Shown here one piece after another: positions 7,649-16,523 of a DNA stretch of 64,000 bases. A model generated the notes under the pieces. The model worked only from the letters and a program-made list of their open reading frames with translations, was not told the origin of the DNA and searched no databases. Numbering within the stretch: position 1 is the first letter of the stretch; each line of letters starts with the position of its first letter. The translations under genes and the position numbers were made by a program. Origin of the DNA: Streptomyces coacervatus (lineage in GTDB: Bacteria; Actinomycetota; Actinomycetes; Streptomycetales; Streptomycetaceae); assembly GCF_029223485.1 (NCBI RefSeq), contig NZ_JARHTP010000029.1, positions 50,585-114,584 of the forward strand, written 5' to 3'.

Positions 7649-8620
7649 ATGCCGTTCGAAGTGCTGACCATGGGCCGCGTGGGAGTGGATGTGTATCCGC
7701 TCCAGAGGGGTGTGGGGCTGGCGGAGGTCACCTCGTTCGGCAAGTACCTGGGCGGCAGCCCGACGAATGTGGCGGTGGCCGCGGCGCGTTACGGCCGGTC
7801 TTCGGCTGTGATCACGAAGACCGGCCGGGATCCGTTCGGGGAGTTCGTGCGGTCGGCGCTGGAGGGGTATGGCGTCGATGCCCGTTTCGTGGGTACGTCG
7901 CAGATCGCGCCGACGCCGGTGACGTTCTGCGAGATCTTTCCGCCGGACGACTTCCCGCTGTACTTCTACCGGCTGCCCAAGGCCCCCGACCTGGACATCA
8001 GCGCGGGTGAGCTGGATTTGGACGCGGTGCGGGCGGCCGGGATCTTCTGGTTCACGGGCACCGGGCTGAGCGAGGAGCCGAGCCGCTCGGCCACCCTGGC
8101 CGCCCTCGCCCACCGGGCCAAGGCGGGCACGACGGTCTTCGACCTGGACTGGCGGCCGATGTTCTGGAGTGCCAGCCCGGACGAGGCCCGCGCGTACTAC
8201 GCCGAGGCCCTGCGCCATACGACGGTGGCGGTGGGCAACCTCGACGAGTGCGAGGTGGCCACCGGCGAGCGTGAGCCGTCTGCGGCGGCGAAGGCGCTGC
8301 TGGCCGCCGGCGTCGAGCTGGCGGTGGTGAAGCAGGGCCCCAAGGGCGTGCTGGCGATGGGCCGGGACGGGACGGTCGCCGAGATCCCGCCGGTGCCGGT
8401 GGACGTGGTCAACGGGCTGGGCGCGGGTGACGCCTTCGGCGGTGCGCTGTGCCACGGCCTGCTGTCGGGCTGGGACACCCGCCGGACCGTGAGTTTCGCC
8501 AACGCCGCCGGGGCCATCGTCGCCGGCCGACTGTCCTGCTCCGACGCCATGCCCACCGAGGCCGAGGTGACCGCGAAACTCCAGGCCACCAACTCCGACG
8601 ACTCCCAGCGAGAGGTGTGA
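7649..8620 (+). CDS. iolC: 5-dehydro-2-deoxygluconokinase
   Basis: PfkB-family kinase of 323 residues that phosphorylates 5-dehydro-2-deoxy-D-gluconate in myo-inositol breakdown. The N-terminus MPFEVLTMGRVGVDVYPLQ and GKYLGGSPTNVAVAAARYGR (about residues 31-50) are characteristic of IolC. The ATP/anion-hole motif NGLGAGDAFGG lies near residue 255. The start ATG 7649 has AAGGGA 10 bases upstream; the frame extends 16 codons further but without a ribosome site. It is the first gene of the iol operon. The next start (8625) lies four bases past its stop, with a GAGAGG ribosome site in its last codons. Confidence 0.94.
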   Translation: MPFEVLTMGRVGVDVYPLQRGVGLAEVTSFGKYLGGSPTNVAVAAARYGRSSAVITKTGRDPFGEFVRSALEGYGVDARFVGTSQIAPTPVTFCEIFPPDDFPLYFYRLPKAPDLDISAGELDLDAVRAAGIFWFTGTGLSEEPSRSATLAALAHRAKAGTTVFDLDWRPMFWSASPDEARAYYAEALRHTTVAVGNLDECEVATGEREPSAAAKALLAAGVELAVVKQGPKGVLAMGRDGTVAEIPPVPVDVVNGLGAGDAFGGALCHGLLSGWDTRRTVSFANAAGAIVAGRLSCSDAMPTEAEVTAKLQATNSDDSQREV

Positions 8621-8624
8621 CGAC

Positions 8625-9497
8625 GTGCTGTCCGACCGCGTGAGCCGGATCGTGAACGCCCGCGTGAACGACCCCGGCGCCATCACGGCCGCGGCCGCCC
8701 GCCGCGTCAAGGCCGCCTCGTTGCTCTGCGAGCACGGCAAGGCAATGATCATCGCCGCCGACCACGCCGCACGCGGCGCCAACAGCGTCGGCGGCGACCC
8801 GACTGCCATGGCCGATCGCTCCGAGCTGCTCGACCGCCTGTGCATCGCCCTGGAGCGTCCCGGCGTCACTGGTGTCCTGGGGACCGCGGACATCCTGGAG
8901 GACCTGCTGTTGCTCGGTGTCCTGGACGGCAAGAGCGTCTTCGGCTCCATGAACCGTGGCGGGCTCGCCGGGTCGTCCTTCGAGATCGACGACCGGTTCA
9001 CCGGCTACGACGCCGAAACCATCGCCCAGATGGGCTTCGACGGCGGCAAGACCCTGACCCGCATCGCTCTGGAGGACCCGGCGACGCCGTCTGTTCTGGT
9101 CGACACCGCGCGGGCCGTGAACGAGCTCAACGACCGCCGCCTCATCGCGATGATCGAACCGTTCCTCTCGGTGTGGGAGAACGGCAAGATCCGCAACGAC
9201 CTCTCCACCGATGCCGTCATCAAGTCGGTCACCATCGCCTCGGGGCTGGGCCGCCGTACCGCCTACACCTGGCTCAAGCTCCCCGTGGTCGAGGACATGG
9301 AGCGGGTCCTGGCCGCCTCGACCCTGCCCGCGCTGCTGCTCGGCGGCGAGGTCAGAGACGCCGACGCCGCCTTCGCCTCCTGGGGCAAGGCGCTGAAGCA
9401 GCCCACCGCACAGGGCCTGGTCGTCGGCCGCTCCCTCCTCTACCCCGCAGGCGGCGACGTCGCTGGCGCCGTCGACAAGGCGGTAAGCCTGCTGTGA
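8625..9497 (+). CDS. Class I aldolase of the iol operon (Cgl0158/DeoC-like)
   Basis: A 290-residue TIM-barrel aldolase of the kind found beside iolC in actinobacterial inositol clusters. It probably cleaves 2-deoxy-5-keto-gluconate 6-phosphate to dihydroxyacetone phosphate and malonate semialdehyde, the role of IolJ elsewhere. Visible features are KAMIIAADHAARG at about 39-51, GGKTLTRIAL near 143-152 and AYTWLKLPVVED near 220. That last lysine is the candidate Schiff-base residue. The GTG start at 8625 follows iolC closely, and its stop overlaps iolB by four bases (GTGA). The family assignment is good; the exact reaction is inferred from the operon. Confidence 0.85.
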   Translation: MLSDRVSRIVNARVNDPGAITAAAARRVKAASLLCEHGKAMIIAADHAARGANSVGGDPTAMADRSELLDRLCIALERPGVTGVLGTADILEDLLLLGVLDGKSVFGSMNRGGLAGSSFEIDDRFTGYDAETIAQMGFDGGKTLTRIALEDPATPSVLVDTARAVNELNDRRLIAMIEPFLSVWENGKIRNDLSTDAVIKSVTIASGLGRRTAYTWLKLPVVEDMERVLAASTLPALLLGGEVRDADAAFASWGKALKQPTAQGLVVGRSLLYPAGGDVAGAVDKAVSLL

Positions 9498-10372
9498 GCA
9501 GCAAGTACCACCTCCCCAACGGGAGTTCGACCGACGGCGACTACGACCTCCTGGTCACGCCCGAGTCGGCGGGCTGGGGATACTCCGGCCTCAGGATCCT
9601 GACCCTGAAGCCAGGCGAGGCACACACCCTGGCCACGGGGGACTCCGAGTTCCTGGTCCTCCCCCTGATCGGCAGCTGCACCGTCGCCGTTGACGGACAG
9701 AGCTTCCAACTCGACGGCCGCGCAGGGGTGTTCGCCTCGGTCACCGACTTCGCGTACCTCCCCCGCGAGTCGGAGGCCATGATCAGCAGCGCGTCCGGCG
9801 GGACGTACGCGCTGCCCTCCGCCCGTACCGAGCGGAACGGCTTCCCCGCTCGGTACGGGCGGGCCGAGGACGTCCCCGTCGAGCTGCGCGGTGCGGGCAA
9901 CTGCTCGCGGCAGGTCAACAATTACTGCCTGCCGGGCACGTTCGAGGCCGAGCAACTGCTGGTGTGCGAGGTGCTCACCCCGGGCGGCAACTGGTCGTCG
10001 TATCCGCCGCACAAGCACGACGAGGCGCGGCCGGGCGAGGAGTCGGAGCTGGAGGAGATCTACTACTTCCAGGTCGCGGGCGGCCAGGACGGCTTCGGCT
10101 ACCAGCGGGTCTACGGCACTCCGGATCGGCCGATCGACGTGCTGGCCGAGGTCCGCTCCGGCGACACCGTTCTGATCCCGCACGGCTGGCACGGCCCGTC
10201 TATCGCCGCCCCCGGCTACGACCTGTACTACCTCAACGTCATGTCCGGTCCCGGCCAGGACCGCGCCTGGCTGATCTGCGACGACCCCGCCCACGGCTGG
10301 GTGCGTACGACGTGGCACTCCCAGGAGACGGACCCGCGCCTCCCCTTCGGCGCCAAGGAGAACGACCGATGA
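9494..10372 (+). CDS. iolB: 5-deoxy-glucuronate isomerase
   Basis: A 292-residue double cupin that isomerises 5-deoxy-glucuronate to 5-dehydro-2-deoxygluconate. Visible motifs are NWSSYPPHKHDE near residues 165-176, which supplies metal-binding histidines. ELEEIYYFQV follows, then IPHGWHGPSIAAPGYDLYYL near 230-250, a family signature. It starts with GTG 9494 inside the aldolase stop (GTGA) and ends in an ATGA overlap with iolD, so the three are translationally coupled. Confidence 0.95.
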   Translation: MSSKYHLPNGSSTDGDYDLLVTPESAGWGYSGLRILTLKPGEAHTLATGDSEFLVLPLIGSCTVAVDGQSFQLDGRAGVFASVTDFAYLPRESEAMISSASGGTYALPSARTERNGFPARYGRAEDVPVELRGAGNCSRQVNNYCLPGTFEAEQLLVCEVLTPGGNWSSYPPHKHDEARPGEESELEEIYYFQVAGGQDGFGYQRVYGTPDRPIDVLAEVRSGDTVLIPHGWHGPSIAAPGYDLYYLNVMSGPGQDRAWLICDDPAHGWVRTTWHSQETDPRLPFGAKENDR

Positions 10373-12258
10373 CCGAGACCACCGTCCGCCTCACCACCGC
10401 TCAGGCCCTCGTGCGCTTTCTGGCCAACCAGTACAGCGAGCGCGACGGCCAGGAACAGCGACTGATCCCCGGCGTGTGGGGGATCTTCGGGCACGGCAAC
10501 GTCGCCGGCATCGGCCAGGCGCTGCTGCAGGCCTCCGTCACTCAAGAGGCCGATCTCCCCTATTACCTGGCCCGCAACGAGCAGGGCATGGTCCATGCGT
10601 CGGTCGCGTACGCGAAGATGCGGGACCGGCTGGCCACCTTCGCCTGTACGGCGTCGACCGGTCCGGGCTCGACGAACATGATCACGGGTGCGGCGCTGGC
10701 GACCACGAACCGGCTGCCGGTCCTGCTGCTGCCCTCCGACATGTTCGCCACCCGCGCCGCCGACCCGGTACTCCAGCAACTGGAGGACACCCACGGCGGC
10801 GACGTCACCGTCAACGACGCCTTCCGCGCCGTATCGAAGTACTTCGACCGGATCTCCCGGCCCGAGCAGCTGATCCCCGCCGCACTGGCCGCGATGCGGG
10901 TGCTCACCGACCCGGTGGAGACCGGCGCCGTCACGCTGGCACTGCCGCAGGACGTGCAGGCGGAAGCCTACGACTGGCCGGTGGACTTCTTCCGGCGCCG
11001 GGTGTGGCACGTGGGCCGCCCGGTGCCCGAACCCAGCGCCGTCGAACGCGCCGCCGCCCTCTTGAGGAAGGCGAAGAAGCCCCTGATCGTCGCCGGCGGG
11101 GGCACGGTGTACTCGGGCGCGGAAACGCAGCTGCGGGCGTTCGCGGAGGCCACCGGCATCCCGGTCGCCGACACCCATGCGGGCAAGGGCGCCGTGCCCT
11201 GGGACCACCCCTACGCCGTCGGCGGCATCGGCTCAACCGGCTCCTACGCCGCGAACGAACTGGCCAAGGATGCCGATGTGGTGCTGGGTATCGGCACCCG
11301 ATACAGCGACTTCACCACCGCCAGCCACACCGTCTTCGCCAACCCGGACGTCACCTTCGTCAACCTCAACGTCGCCCGCCTCGACGCCGTCAAACACTCC
11401 GCCGAACCTCTCGTCGCCGACGCCCGGCTCGGCATCCAGGCCCTCGCCGGAGCGCTGGATGGCTGGGAGGTCGAAGACGCCTACCGCAAGCACGCCCGCC
11501 AACTCATCGCCCGCACACGGGAGATCGAGGAGGAGTGCTTTGCCGACGGCCGCAGCACCGGCACCCTGCCCGCGCAGACCCAGATCCTCGGCGCGCTCAA
11601 CGACGTCCTCGACGACCGGGACGTGGTCATCAACGCGGCCGGCTCCATGCCCGGCGACCTGCAGCAACTATGGCGAGCCCGGGATCCCAAGGCCTACCAC
11701 GTGGAATACGCGTACTCCTGTATGGGCTACGAGGTGGCCGCCGGCGTCGGCGCGAAGATGGCCGACCCATCTCGGGAGGTCGTCGTCCTGGTCGGCGACG
11801 GCTCGTACCTGATGATGGCGCAGGAGATCGTGACCATGGTCTCCGAGGGACTGAAGGTCATCATCGTCCTGGTCCAGAACCACGGCTTCGCCTCCATCGG
11901 CGCTCTGTCGGAATCCCTCGGCTCGCAGCGCTTCGGCACCAAGTACCGCTACCGGGAAGGAAATTCCGGCCAGCTCGACGGCGACGTCCTGCCCGTCGAC
12001 CTCGCAGCGAACGCGTCAAGCCTGGGCGCGGACGTCCTGCACGCCACCAGTGTCGAGGAGTTTCGCTCGGCGATGGAGAAGGCCAGGGCCACCACCCGCA
12101 CCACCGTCGTGCACGTGGAGACCGACCTCTACGGCCCCAACCCGCCCGGCCACGGCTGGTGGGACGTCCCCGTCAGCGAAGTCTCCGCCCTGGACTCCAC
12201 CCGAACCGCGTACGAGACGTATGCCGCGAACAAGCGCAACCAGCGGCACTACCTGTAA
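10369..12258 (+). CDS. iolD: 3D-(3,5/4)-trihydroxycyclohexane-1,2-dione acylhydrolase
   Basis: A 629-residue thiamine-diphosphate enzyme that opens the ring of trihydroxycyclohexanedione to 5-deoxy-glucuronate. The N-terminal PYR domain has WGIFGHGNVAGIGQAL (about 38-53) and the activating glutamate context ARNEQGMVHAS. The central domain begins near residue 215. The C-terminal PP domain carries VLVGDGSYLMMAQEI near 475-490 and VLVQNHGFASIG, the GDG...N ThDP/Mg motif. The ATG overlaps the iolB stop by four bases. After its stop a 30-base gap holds AAAGGA for iolA. Confidence 0.96.
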   Translation: MTETTVRLTTAQALVRFLANQYSERDGQEQRLIPGVWGIFGHGNVAGIGQALLQASVTQEADLPYYLARNEQGMVHASVAYAKMRDRLATFACTASTGPGSTNMITGAALATTNRLPVLLLPSDMFATRAADPVLQQLEDTHGGDVTVNDAFRAVSKYFDRISRPEQLIPAALAAMRVLTDPVETGAVTLALPQDVQAEAYDWPVDFFRRRVWHVGRPVPEPSAVERAAALLRKAKKPLIVAGGGTVYSGAETQLRAFAEATGIPVADTHAGKGAVPWDHPYAVGGIGSTGSYAANELAKDADVVLGIGTRYSDFTTASHTVFANPDVTFVNLNVARLDAVKHSAEPLVADARLGIQALAGALDGWEVEDAYRKHARQLIARTREIEEECFADGRSTGTLPAQTQILGALNDVLDDRDVVINAAGSMPGDLQQLWRARDPKAYHVEYAYSCMGYEVAAGVGAKMADPSREVVVLVGDGSYLMMAQEIVTMVSEGLKVIIVLVQNHGFASIGALSESLGSQRFGTKYRYREGNSGQLDGDVLPVDLAANASSLGADVLHATSVEEFRSAMEKARATTRTTVVHVETDLYGPNPPGHGWWDVPVSEVSALDSTRTAYETYAANKRNQRHYL

Positions 12259-12288
12259 GTCCCGTCCCCGCAAAGGAAAACCCTCACC

Positions 12289-13779
12289 GTGAACACCATC
12301 CCGCACTGGATCAACGGCTCTCCGGTCGCCGGTACCGACACCGCCCCGGTGTTCAACCCGGCCACCGGCCAGGAGCAGGCCCGCGTCGTGCTCGGCGGGG
12401 CCGCCGACGTCGACACCGCCGTCACCGCGGCCGCGAAGGCCTTCGAGACCTGGTCCGAGTCCTCCCTCACCCAGCGCACCCAGGTCATGTTCAACTTCCG
12501 CCAGCTGCTCGTGGAGCACGAGGAGGAACTGGGCCGGATCATCTCCGCCGAACACGGCAAGACCGTCGACGACGCCCGCGGCGAAATCACCCGCGGCCGC
12601 GAGGTCGTCGAATACGCCTGCGGCCTCGGCGACGTCCTCAAGGGCTCCTTCTCCGACCAGGTCTCCCGCGGCGTCGACGTGCACAACTTCCGCCAGCCCC
12701 TCGGCGTCGTCGCCGGCATCACCCCCTTCAACTTCCCCGCCATGGTGCCCCTGTGGATGCACCCCATCGCCATCGCCACCGGCAACACCTTCATCCTCAA
12801 ACCGTCCGAACGCGACCCCTCCGCCGCCAACTTCGTCGCCGACCTCTACCGCCAGGCCGGCCTCCCCGACGGCGTCTTCAACGTCGTCCACGGCGGCAAG
12901 CCCGCCGTCGACGCCATCCTCACCCACCCCGGCATCCAGGCCGTCTCCTTCGTCGGCTCCACCCCCATCGCCAAATACGTCCACGAGCAGGCCACTTCAC
13001 ACGGCAAGCGCGTCCAGGCCCTCGGCGGCGCCAAGAACCACGCCGTCGTCCTCCCCGACGCCGACCTCGAATTCGCCGCCAACCACATCACCGCCGGCGC
13101 CTACGGCTCCGCCGGCGAACGCTGCATGGCCGTCTCCGTGGCAGTGGCCGTCGGTTCGGCGGCCGACGCCCTCGTCAAGGTCCTGGAGCGCAAGGCCCGC
13201 GAGGTCAAGGTCGGCCCCGGCAACCAGCCCGGCACCGACATGGGCCCCCTCGTCACCAAGACCGCCCAGGAACGCATCGAGAACGCCGTCGGTGTCGCCG
13301 CCACCCAGGGCGCCACCATCGTCGTCGACGGCCGCGGACTGAAGATCGACGGCCACGAAGAAGGCTTCTTCACCGGCCCCTCCCTCCTCGACCACGTCAC
13401 CACCGCCATGGACGCCTACAAGGAGGAACTGTTCGGCCCCGTCCTCGCCATCATCCGCACCGACACCCTCGACCAGGCCATCGACCTCATCAACGCCAAC
13501 CCCTACGGAAACGGCACCGCCCTCTTCACCGCCTCCGGCGAAGCCGCCCGCCGCTTCCAGCGCAACATCCACGTCGGCATGATCGGCATCAACGTCCCCG
13601 TCCCCGTGCCGATGTCGTACTACTCCTTCGGCGGCTGGAAGGACTCCCTCATCGGCGACAACCCCATCCACGGCCCCGAAGGCATCCGCTTCTACACCCG
13701 CCCCAAAGTCGTCACCACCCGCTGGCCCCAGCCCACCCAGCAGCTCACCGCCGGCTTCAACTTCCCCACCTCCAGCTGA
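12289..13779 (+). CDS. iolA: (Methyl)malonate-semialdehyde dehydrogenase, CoA-acylating
   Basis: A 496-residue aldehyde dehydrogenase of the MmsA/IolA branch. It converts malonate semialdehyde or methylmalonate semialdehyde to acetyl- or propionyl-CoA with NAD. TPFNFPAMVPLWMHPIAI (about residues 145-162) is diagnostic for this branch. The catalytic cysteine is Cys279 in GSAGERCMAV. The C-terminal VPVPMSYYSFGGWKDSLIGD is also branch-specific. It starts at GTG 12289 with AAAGGAAAA upstream. The product is the exit from the inositol pathway into central metabolism. MmsA of valine catabolism is an alternative name, but the position between iolD and iolE settles the role. Confidence 0.94.
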   Translation: MNTIPHWINGSPVAGTDTAPVFNPATGQEQARVVLGGAADVDTAVTAAAKAFETWSESSLTQRTQVMFNFRQLLVEHEEELGRIISAEHGKTVDDARGEITRGREVVEYACGLGDVLKGSFSDQVSRGVDVHNFRQPLGVVAGITPFNFPAMVPLWMHPIAIATGNTFILKPSERDPSAANFVADLYRQAGLPDGVFNVVHGGKPAVDAILTHPGIQAVSFVGSTPIAKYVHEQATSHGKRVQALGGAKNHAVVLPDADLEFAANHITAGAYGSAGERCMAVSVAVAVGSAADALVKVLERKAREVKVGPGNQPGTDMGPLVTKTAQERIENAVGVAATQGATIVVDGRGLKIDGHEEGFFTGPSLLDHVTTAMDAYKEELFGPVLAIIRTDTLDQAIDLINANPYGNGTALFTASGEAARRFQRNIHVGMIGINVPVPVPMSYYSFGGWKDSLIGDNPIHGPEGIRFYTRPKVVTTRWPQPTQQLTAGFNFPTSS

Positions 13780-13835
13780 GATCCCCGTCCCCACTCCCAC
13801 ACTCCCCTTTCTCTTTTCTCTCCTAAGGAGACACC

Positions 13836-14786
13836 ATGGCAACGGCGCCATCCCCCCTCCGCACCGTCGCGGGCAACCTCTGCCTGGGCTCGGCCCCCGA
13901 CTCCTGGGGTGTCTGGTTTCCCGAGGACGAGCACCAGGTGTCGTACGCCCGCTTCCTCGACGAACTTGCCCAAGCCGGTTACCAGTGGCTGGAGTTGGGC
14001 CCCTATGGCTACCTCCCCACCGACCCGCAGCGCCTCAAGGAAGAGCTCGACGCCCGAGGGCTCCAGGTCTCCGGCGGTACCGCCTTCGGCGCCCTGCACC
14101 GTCCCGAGGCCTGGGACGACATGCTCGCCCACGTCCGGCAGGTCGCCACGTTGACCGCCGCCGCGGGCGCCCGTCACCTGGTCCTCATCCCTCCCATGTA
14201 CCGGGACGAGAAGACCGGCGACTTCACCGAGTCGCCCGAGCTGACCGCCGAGCAGTGGGCTGGCTTCGGCAAGGCCGCGGACCGGCTGGGCAAGCTGCTC
14301 CTCGACGAGTACGACGTACGCCTCGTCATCCACCCGCATGCCGACAGCCACATCCAGACGCAGCCGGAGATCGAGCGGCTGCTGAACGAGTCCGACAGCC
14401 GGTACACCAACCTCTGCCTGGACACCGGACACGTGGCCTACGGCGGTGGCGACAACCTGGACCTGATCCGGCGGTTCGGGGAGCGCGTCGGCTACGTCCA
14501 CATCAAGCAGATGGACCCCGAGATACTTGCCCAAGTCGCCGCGGAGAAGCTGTCGTTCGGGGAGGCCGTCAAGCGCGGGGTGTGCGTGTCGCCGCCAGCC
14601 GGGGTGCCCAAGCCCGCCGATGTCATCAGTGAACTCGCGCGGCTCGACGCCGAGTTGTTCGTGATCGTCGAGCAGGACCTGTACCCGTGCGCGCCCGAGG
14701 TGCCGCTGCCCATCGCGGTCAGCACCCGTGAACACCTGGCCGGCTGCGGACTGTCCGGTACGCGGCGCCCGAACATCGACGGCTAG
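13836..14786 (+). CDS. iolE: myo-inosose-2 dehydratase
   Basis: A 316-residue TIM-barrel metal enzyme of the AP-endonuclease-2/xylose-isomerase-like fold that dehydrates 2-keto-myo-inositol. The N-terminal GSAPDSWGVWFPEDEHQV (about 18-35) is the IolE signature. RLVIHPHADSHIQT near 163 and LCLDTGHVAYGGGD near 189 supply the metal-site His, Glu and Asp. The ATG is preceded by TAAGGAGA, and by an almost pure pyrimidine tract at 13781-13827. The nearest downstream gene is the broken transporter gene, nine bases away. Confidence 0.92.
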   Translation: MATAPSPLRTVAGNLCLGSAPDSWGVWFPEDEHQVSYARFLDELAQAGYQWLELGPYGYLPTDPQRLKEELDARGLQVSGGTAFGALHRPEAWDDMLAHVRQVATLTAAAGARHLVLIPPMYRDEKTGDFTESPELTAEQWAGFGKAADRLGKLLLDEYDVRLVIHPHADSHIQTQPEIERLLNESDSRYTNLCLDTGHVAYGGGDNLDLIRRFGERVGYVHIKQMDPEILAQVAAEKLSFGEAVKRGVCVSPPAGVPKPADVISELARLDAELFVIVEQDLYPCAPEVPLPIAVSTREHLAGCGLSGTRRPNIDG

Positions 14787-14795
14787 GAGGCGGCC

Positions 14796-15448
14796 ATGGA
14801 CGTCAGGGACGACGCGATTCAGGCCTCCGCCAGGCCCGCGACCCTTACGGACACCCCGTCCGCGGCGGTTTCGCGGCGGCTGCGGCTCATCACCATCATT
14901 GCCACCTTCGGCGGGCTGCTCTTCGGGTACGACACCGGTGTCATCAACGGCGCGCTGCCCTATATGAGCGACGACCTCGGTCTGACCGCGGTCACCGAGG
15001 GCATGGTGACCAGTTCGCTTCTGCTCGGTGCCGCGCTCGGGGCGGTGGCCGGCGGGCGGCTCTCGGACGCGCGTGGCAGGCGCCGTACGCCCTCGTGCTG
15101 CCCTCGGGCGACGGGCGGGCGTTCGCGGTGCTCGCCATGACGGTCACTTTCCTCGCCTTCCAGCAGGGCGCGATCTCGCCGGTGACCTGGCTGATGCTGT
15201 CGGAGATCTTCCCGATGCGGATGCGCGGCTTCGGGATGGGCGTCGCGGCCGTGGTGCTGTGGCTGACCAACTTCGTGATCGGTCTGGTCTTCCCGTCGCT
15301 GGTGTCGGGGATCGGTATCTCCAACACCTTCTTCCTGTTCGTGGTGGCGGGGATCTTCTCCTTCACCTTCGTGAAGCTCTACGTCCCCGAGACCAAGGGC
15401 CGCACTCTCGAAACGCTCGAAGCCGAACTCCGGGCGCGCTTCTCCTGA
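14796..15448 (+). pseudogene. Inositol/sugar MFS transporter gene with a large internal deletion
   Basis: Two pieces of a sugar-porter MFS protein (IolT/XylE type) are joined. 14796 to about 15087 encodes the N-terminus: helix 1 with TFGGLLFGYDTGVINGALP, helix 2, and the loop GGRLSDARGRRRT. From about 15083 another frame encodes TM10-12: FQQGAISPVTWLMLSEIFP, then LYVPETKGRTLE. Roughly 240 residues (TM3 to TM9) are missing and the join also shifts frame, so no functional carrier can be made. The original start is intact (AGGAGG before ATG 14796), as is the original stop at 15448. The flanking iol genes are undamaged. Confidence 0.9.
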
Positions 15449-15506
15449 AAACCCCTCCGTCCCCGGGCCGACGGCGGTCCGGGGACCGCAGAAAGGACCA
15501 CCTCCC

Positions 15507-16523
15507 ATGACTGTGCGCGTAGGCGTCATCGGCGCCGGCTGGATCGGCAAGGAGCACATCCGGCGCCTCACTCACACCGTCACCGGCGCGCGGGTCACCG
15601 CGGTCACCGACATCGACGCCGCCCGCGCAGCGGAGGCGGCGGAGCCGGTCGGTGCCCGGGTGCTGCCCGACGGTGCGGCCGTGGTCGCGGCGGACGACGT
15701 GGACGCCGTCCTCGTGACGTCCTGGGGCCCGACCCACGCCGAGCATGTGCTGAACGCGCTCGCCGCCGGAAAGCCGGTGTTCTGCGAGAAGCCCCTGGCG
15801 ACCACCGCCGAGGACTGCCTGAGGATCGTGGAGGCCGAGACGGCGCACGGCCGCCGCCTGGTGCAGGTGGGCTTCATGCGCCGCTACGACTTGGGCTACC
15901 GGCAGATGAAGAAGGTCATCGACTCCGGCCGGATCGGTGAGCCGCTGATCGTGCACTGTGCCCACCGCAACCCCACCGTCCCGGAGTCCTACACCTCCCA
16001 GATGGCTGCACTGGACACGGCGGTGCACGAGGTGGACGTGCTGCGCTGGCTGCTCGACGACGAGATCGTCTCCACCCAGGTGGTCACTCCGCGCGCCACG
16101 AGCAAGCGGTTCGAGCATCTCAAGGACCCGCAGATCATGCTGTTCGAGACCGCGAAGGGCGTCCGTATCGATCTCGAGGTCTTCGTCAACTGCCGGTACG
16201 GCTACGACATCCAGTGCGAGGCGGTCGGCGAGGAGGGTCTCGTACGGCTGCCCGACCCCGCCGCGGTCGGCGTGCGCACGGCCGGACAGCACAGCACGGA
16301 GGTGCTGACGGACTGGGTGGGCCGTTTCGCGGAAGCCTTCGACATCGAGTTCCGCGAGTGGATCGCCGGCGTCGCCGCGGGCGATGAGCCCACCGGCCCC
16401 TCGGCCTGGGACGGCTATGCCGCGACCGTCATCACCAGTGCGACCGTCGAGGCCCTGGAGTCGGGCCGCGTGGTCGCCACGGACCTCAAGCCCCGCCCTG
16501 TCCTCTACGGAGGTGCCGCGTGA
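15507..16523 (+). CDS. iolG: myo-Inositol 2-dehydrogenase
   Basis: A 338-residue Gfo/Idh/MocA-family NAD oxidoreductase, first step of inositol catabolism (to 2-keto-myo-inositol). The Rossmann motif GVIGAGWIGKEH lies at 6-17 and the EKPLA motif near 94-98 holds the catalytic Lys. AALDTAVHEVDVLRWL near 166-181 supplies the Asp/His pair. It starts at ATG 15507 with AAAGGA upstream. Its stop overlaps the iolH GTG by four bases. Paralogs act on other inositol isomers, so stereospecificity is not certain. Confidence 0.92.
   Translation: MTVRVGVIGAGWIGKEHIRRLTHTVTGARVTAVTDIDAARAAEAAEPVGARVLPDGAAVVAADDVDAVLVTSWGPTHAEHVLNALAAGKPVFCEKPLATTAEDCLRIVEAETAHGRRLVQVGFMRRYDLGYRQMKKVIDSGRIGEPLIVHCAHRNPTVPESYTSQMAALDTAVHEVDVLRWLLDDEIVSTQVVTPRATSKRFEHLKDPQIMLFETAKGVRIDLEVFVNCRYGYDIQCEAVGEEGLVRLPDPAAVGVRTAGQHSTEVLTDWVGRFAEAFDIEFREWIAGVAAGDEPTGPSAWDGYAATVITSATVEALESGRVVATDLKPRPVLYGGAA

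Noticed and set aside
10476..13826. A 1116-codon open frame on the plus strand across iolD, iolA and the start of iolE
   Set aside because: Its translation is Arg/Pro-rich low-complexity sequence. It is the out-of-frame shadow of the real genes, which carry full family motifs.
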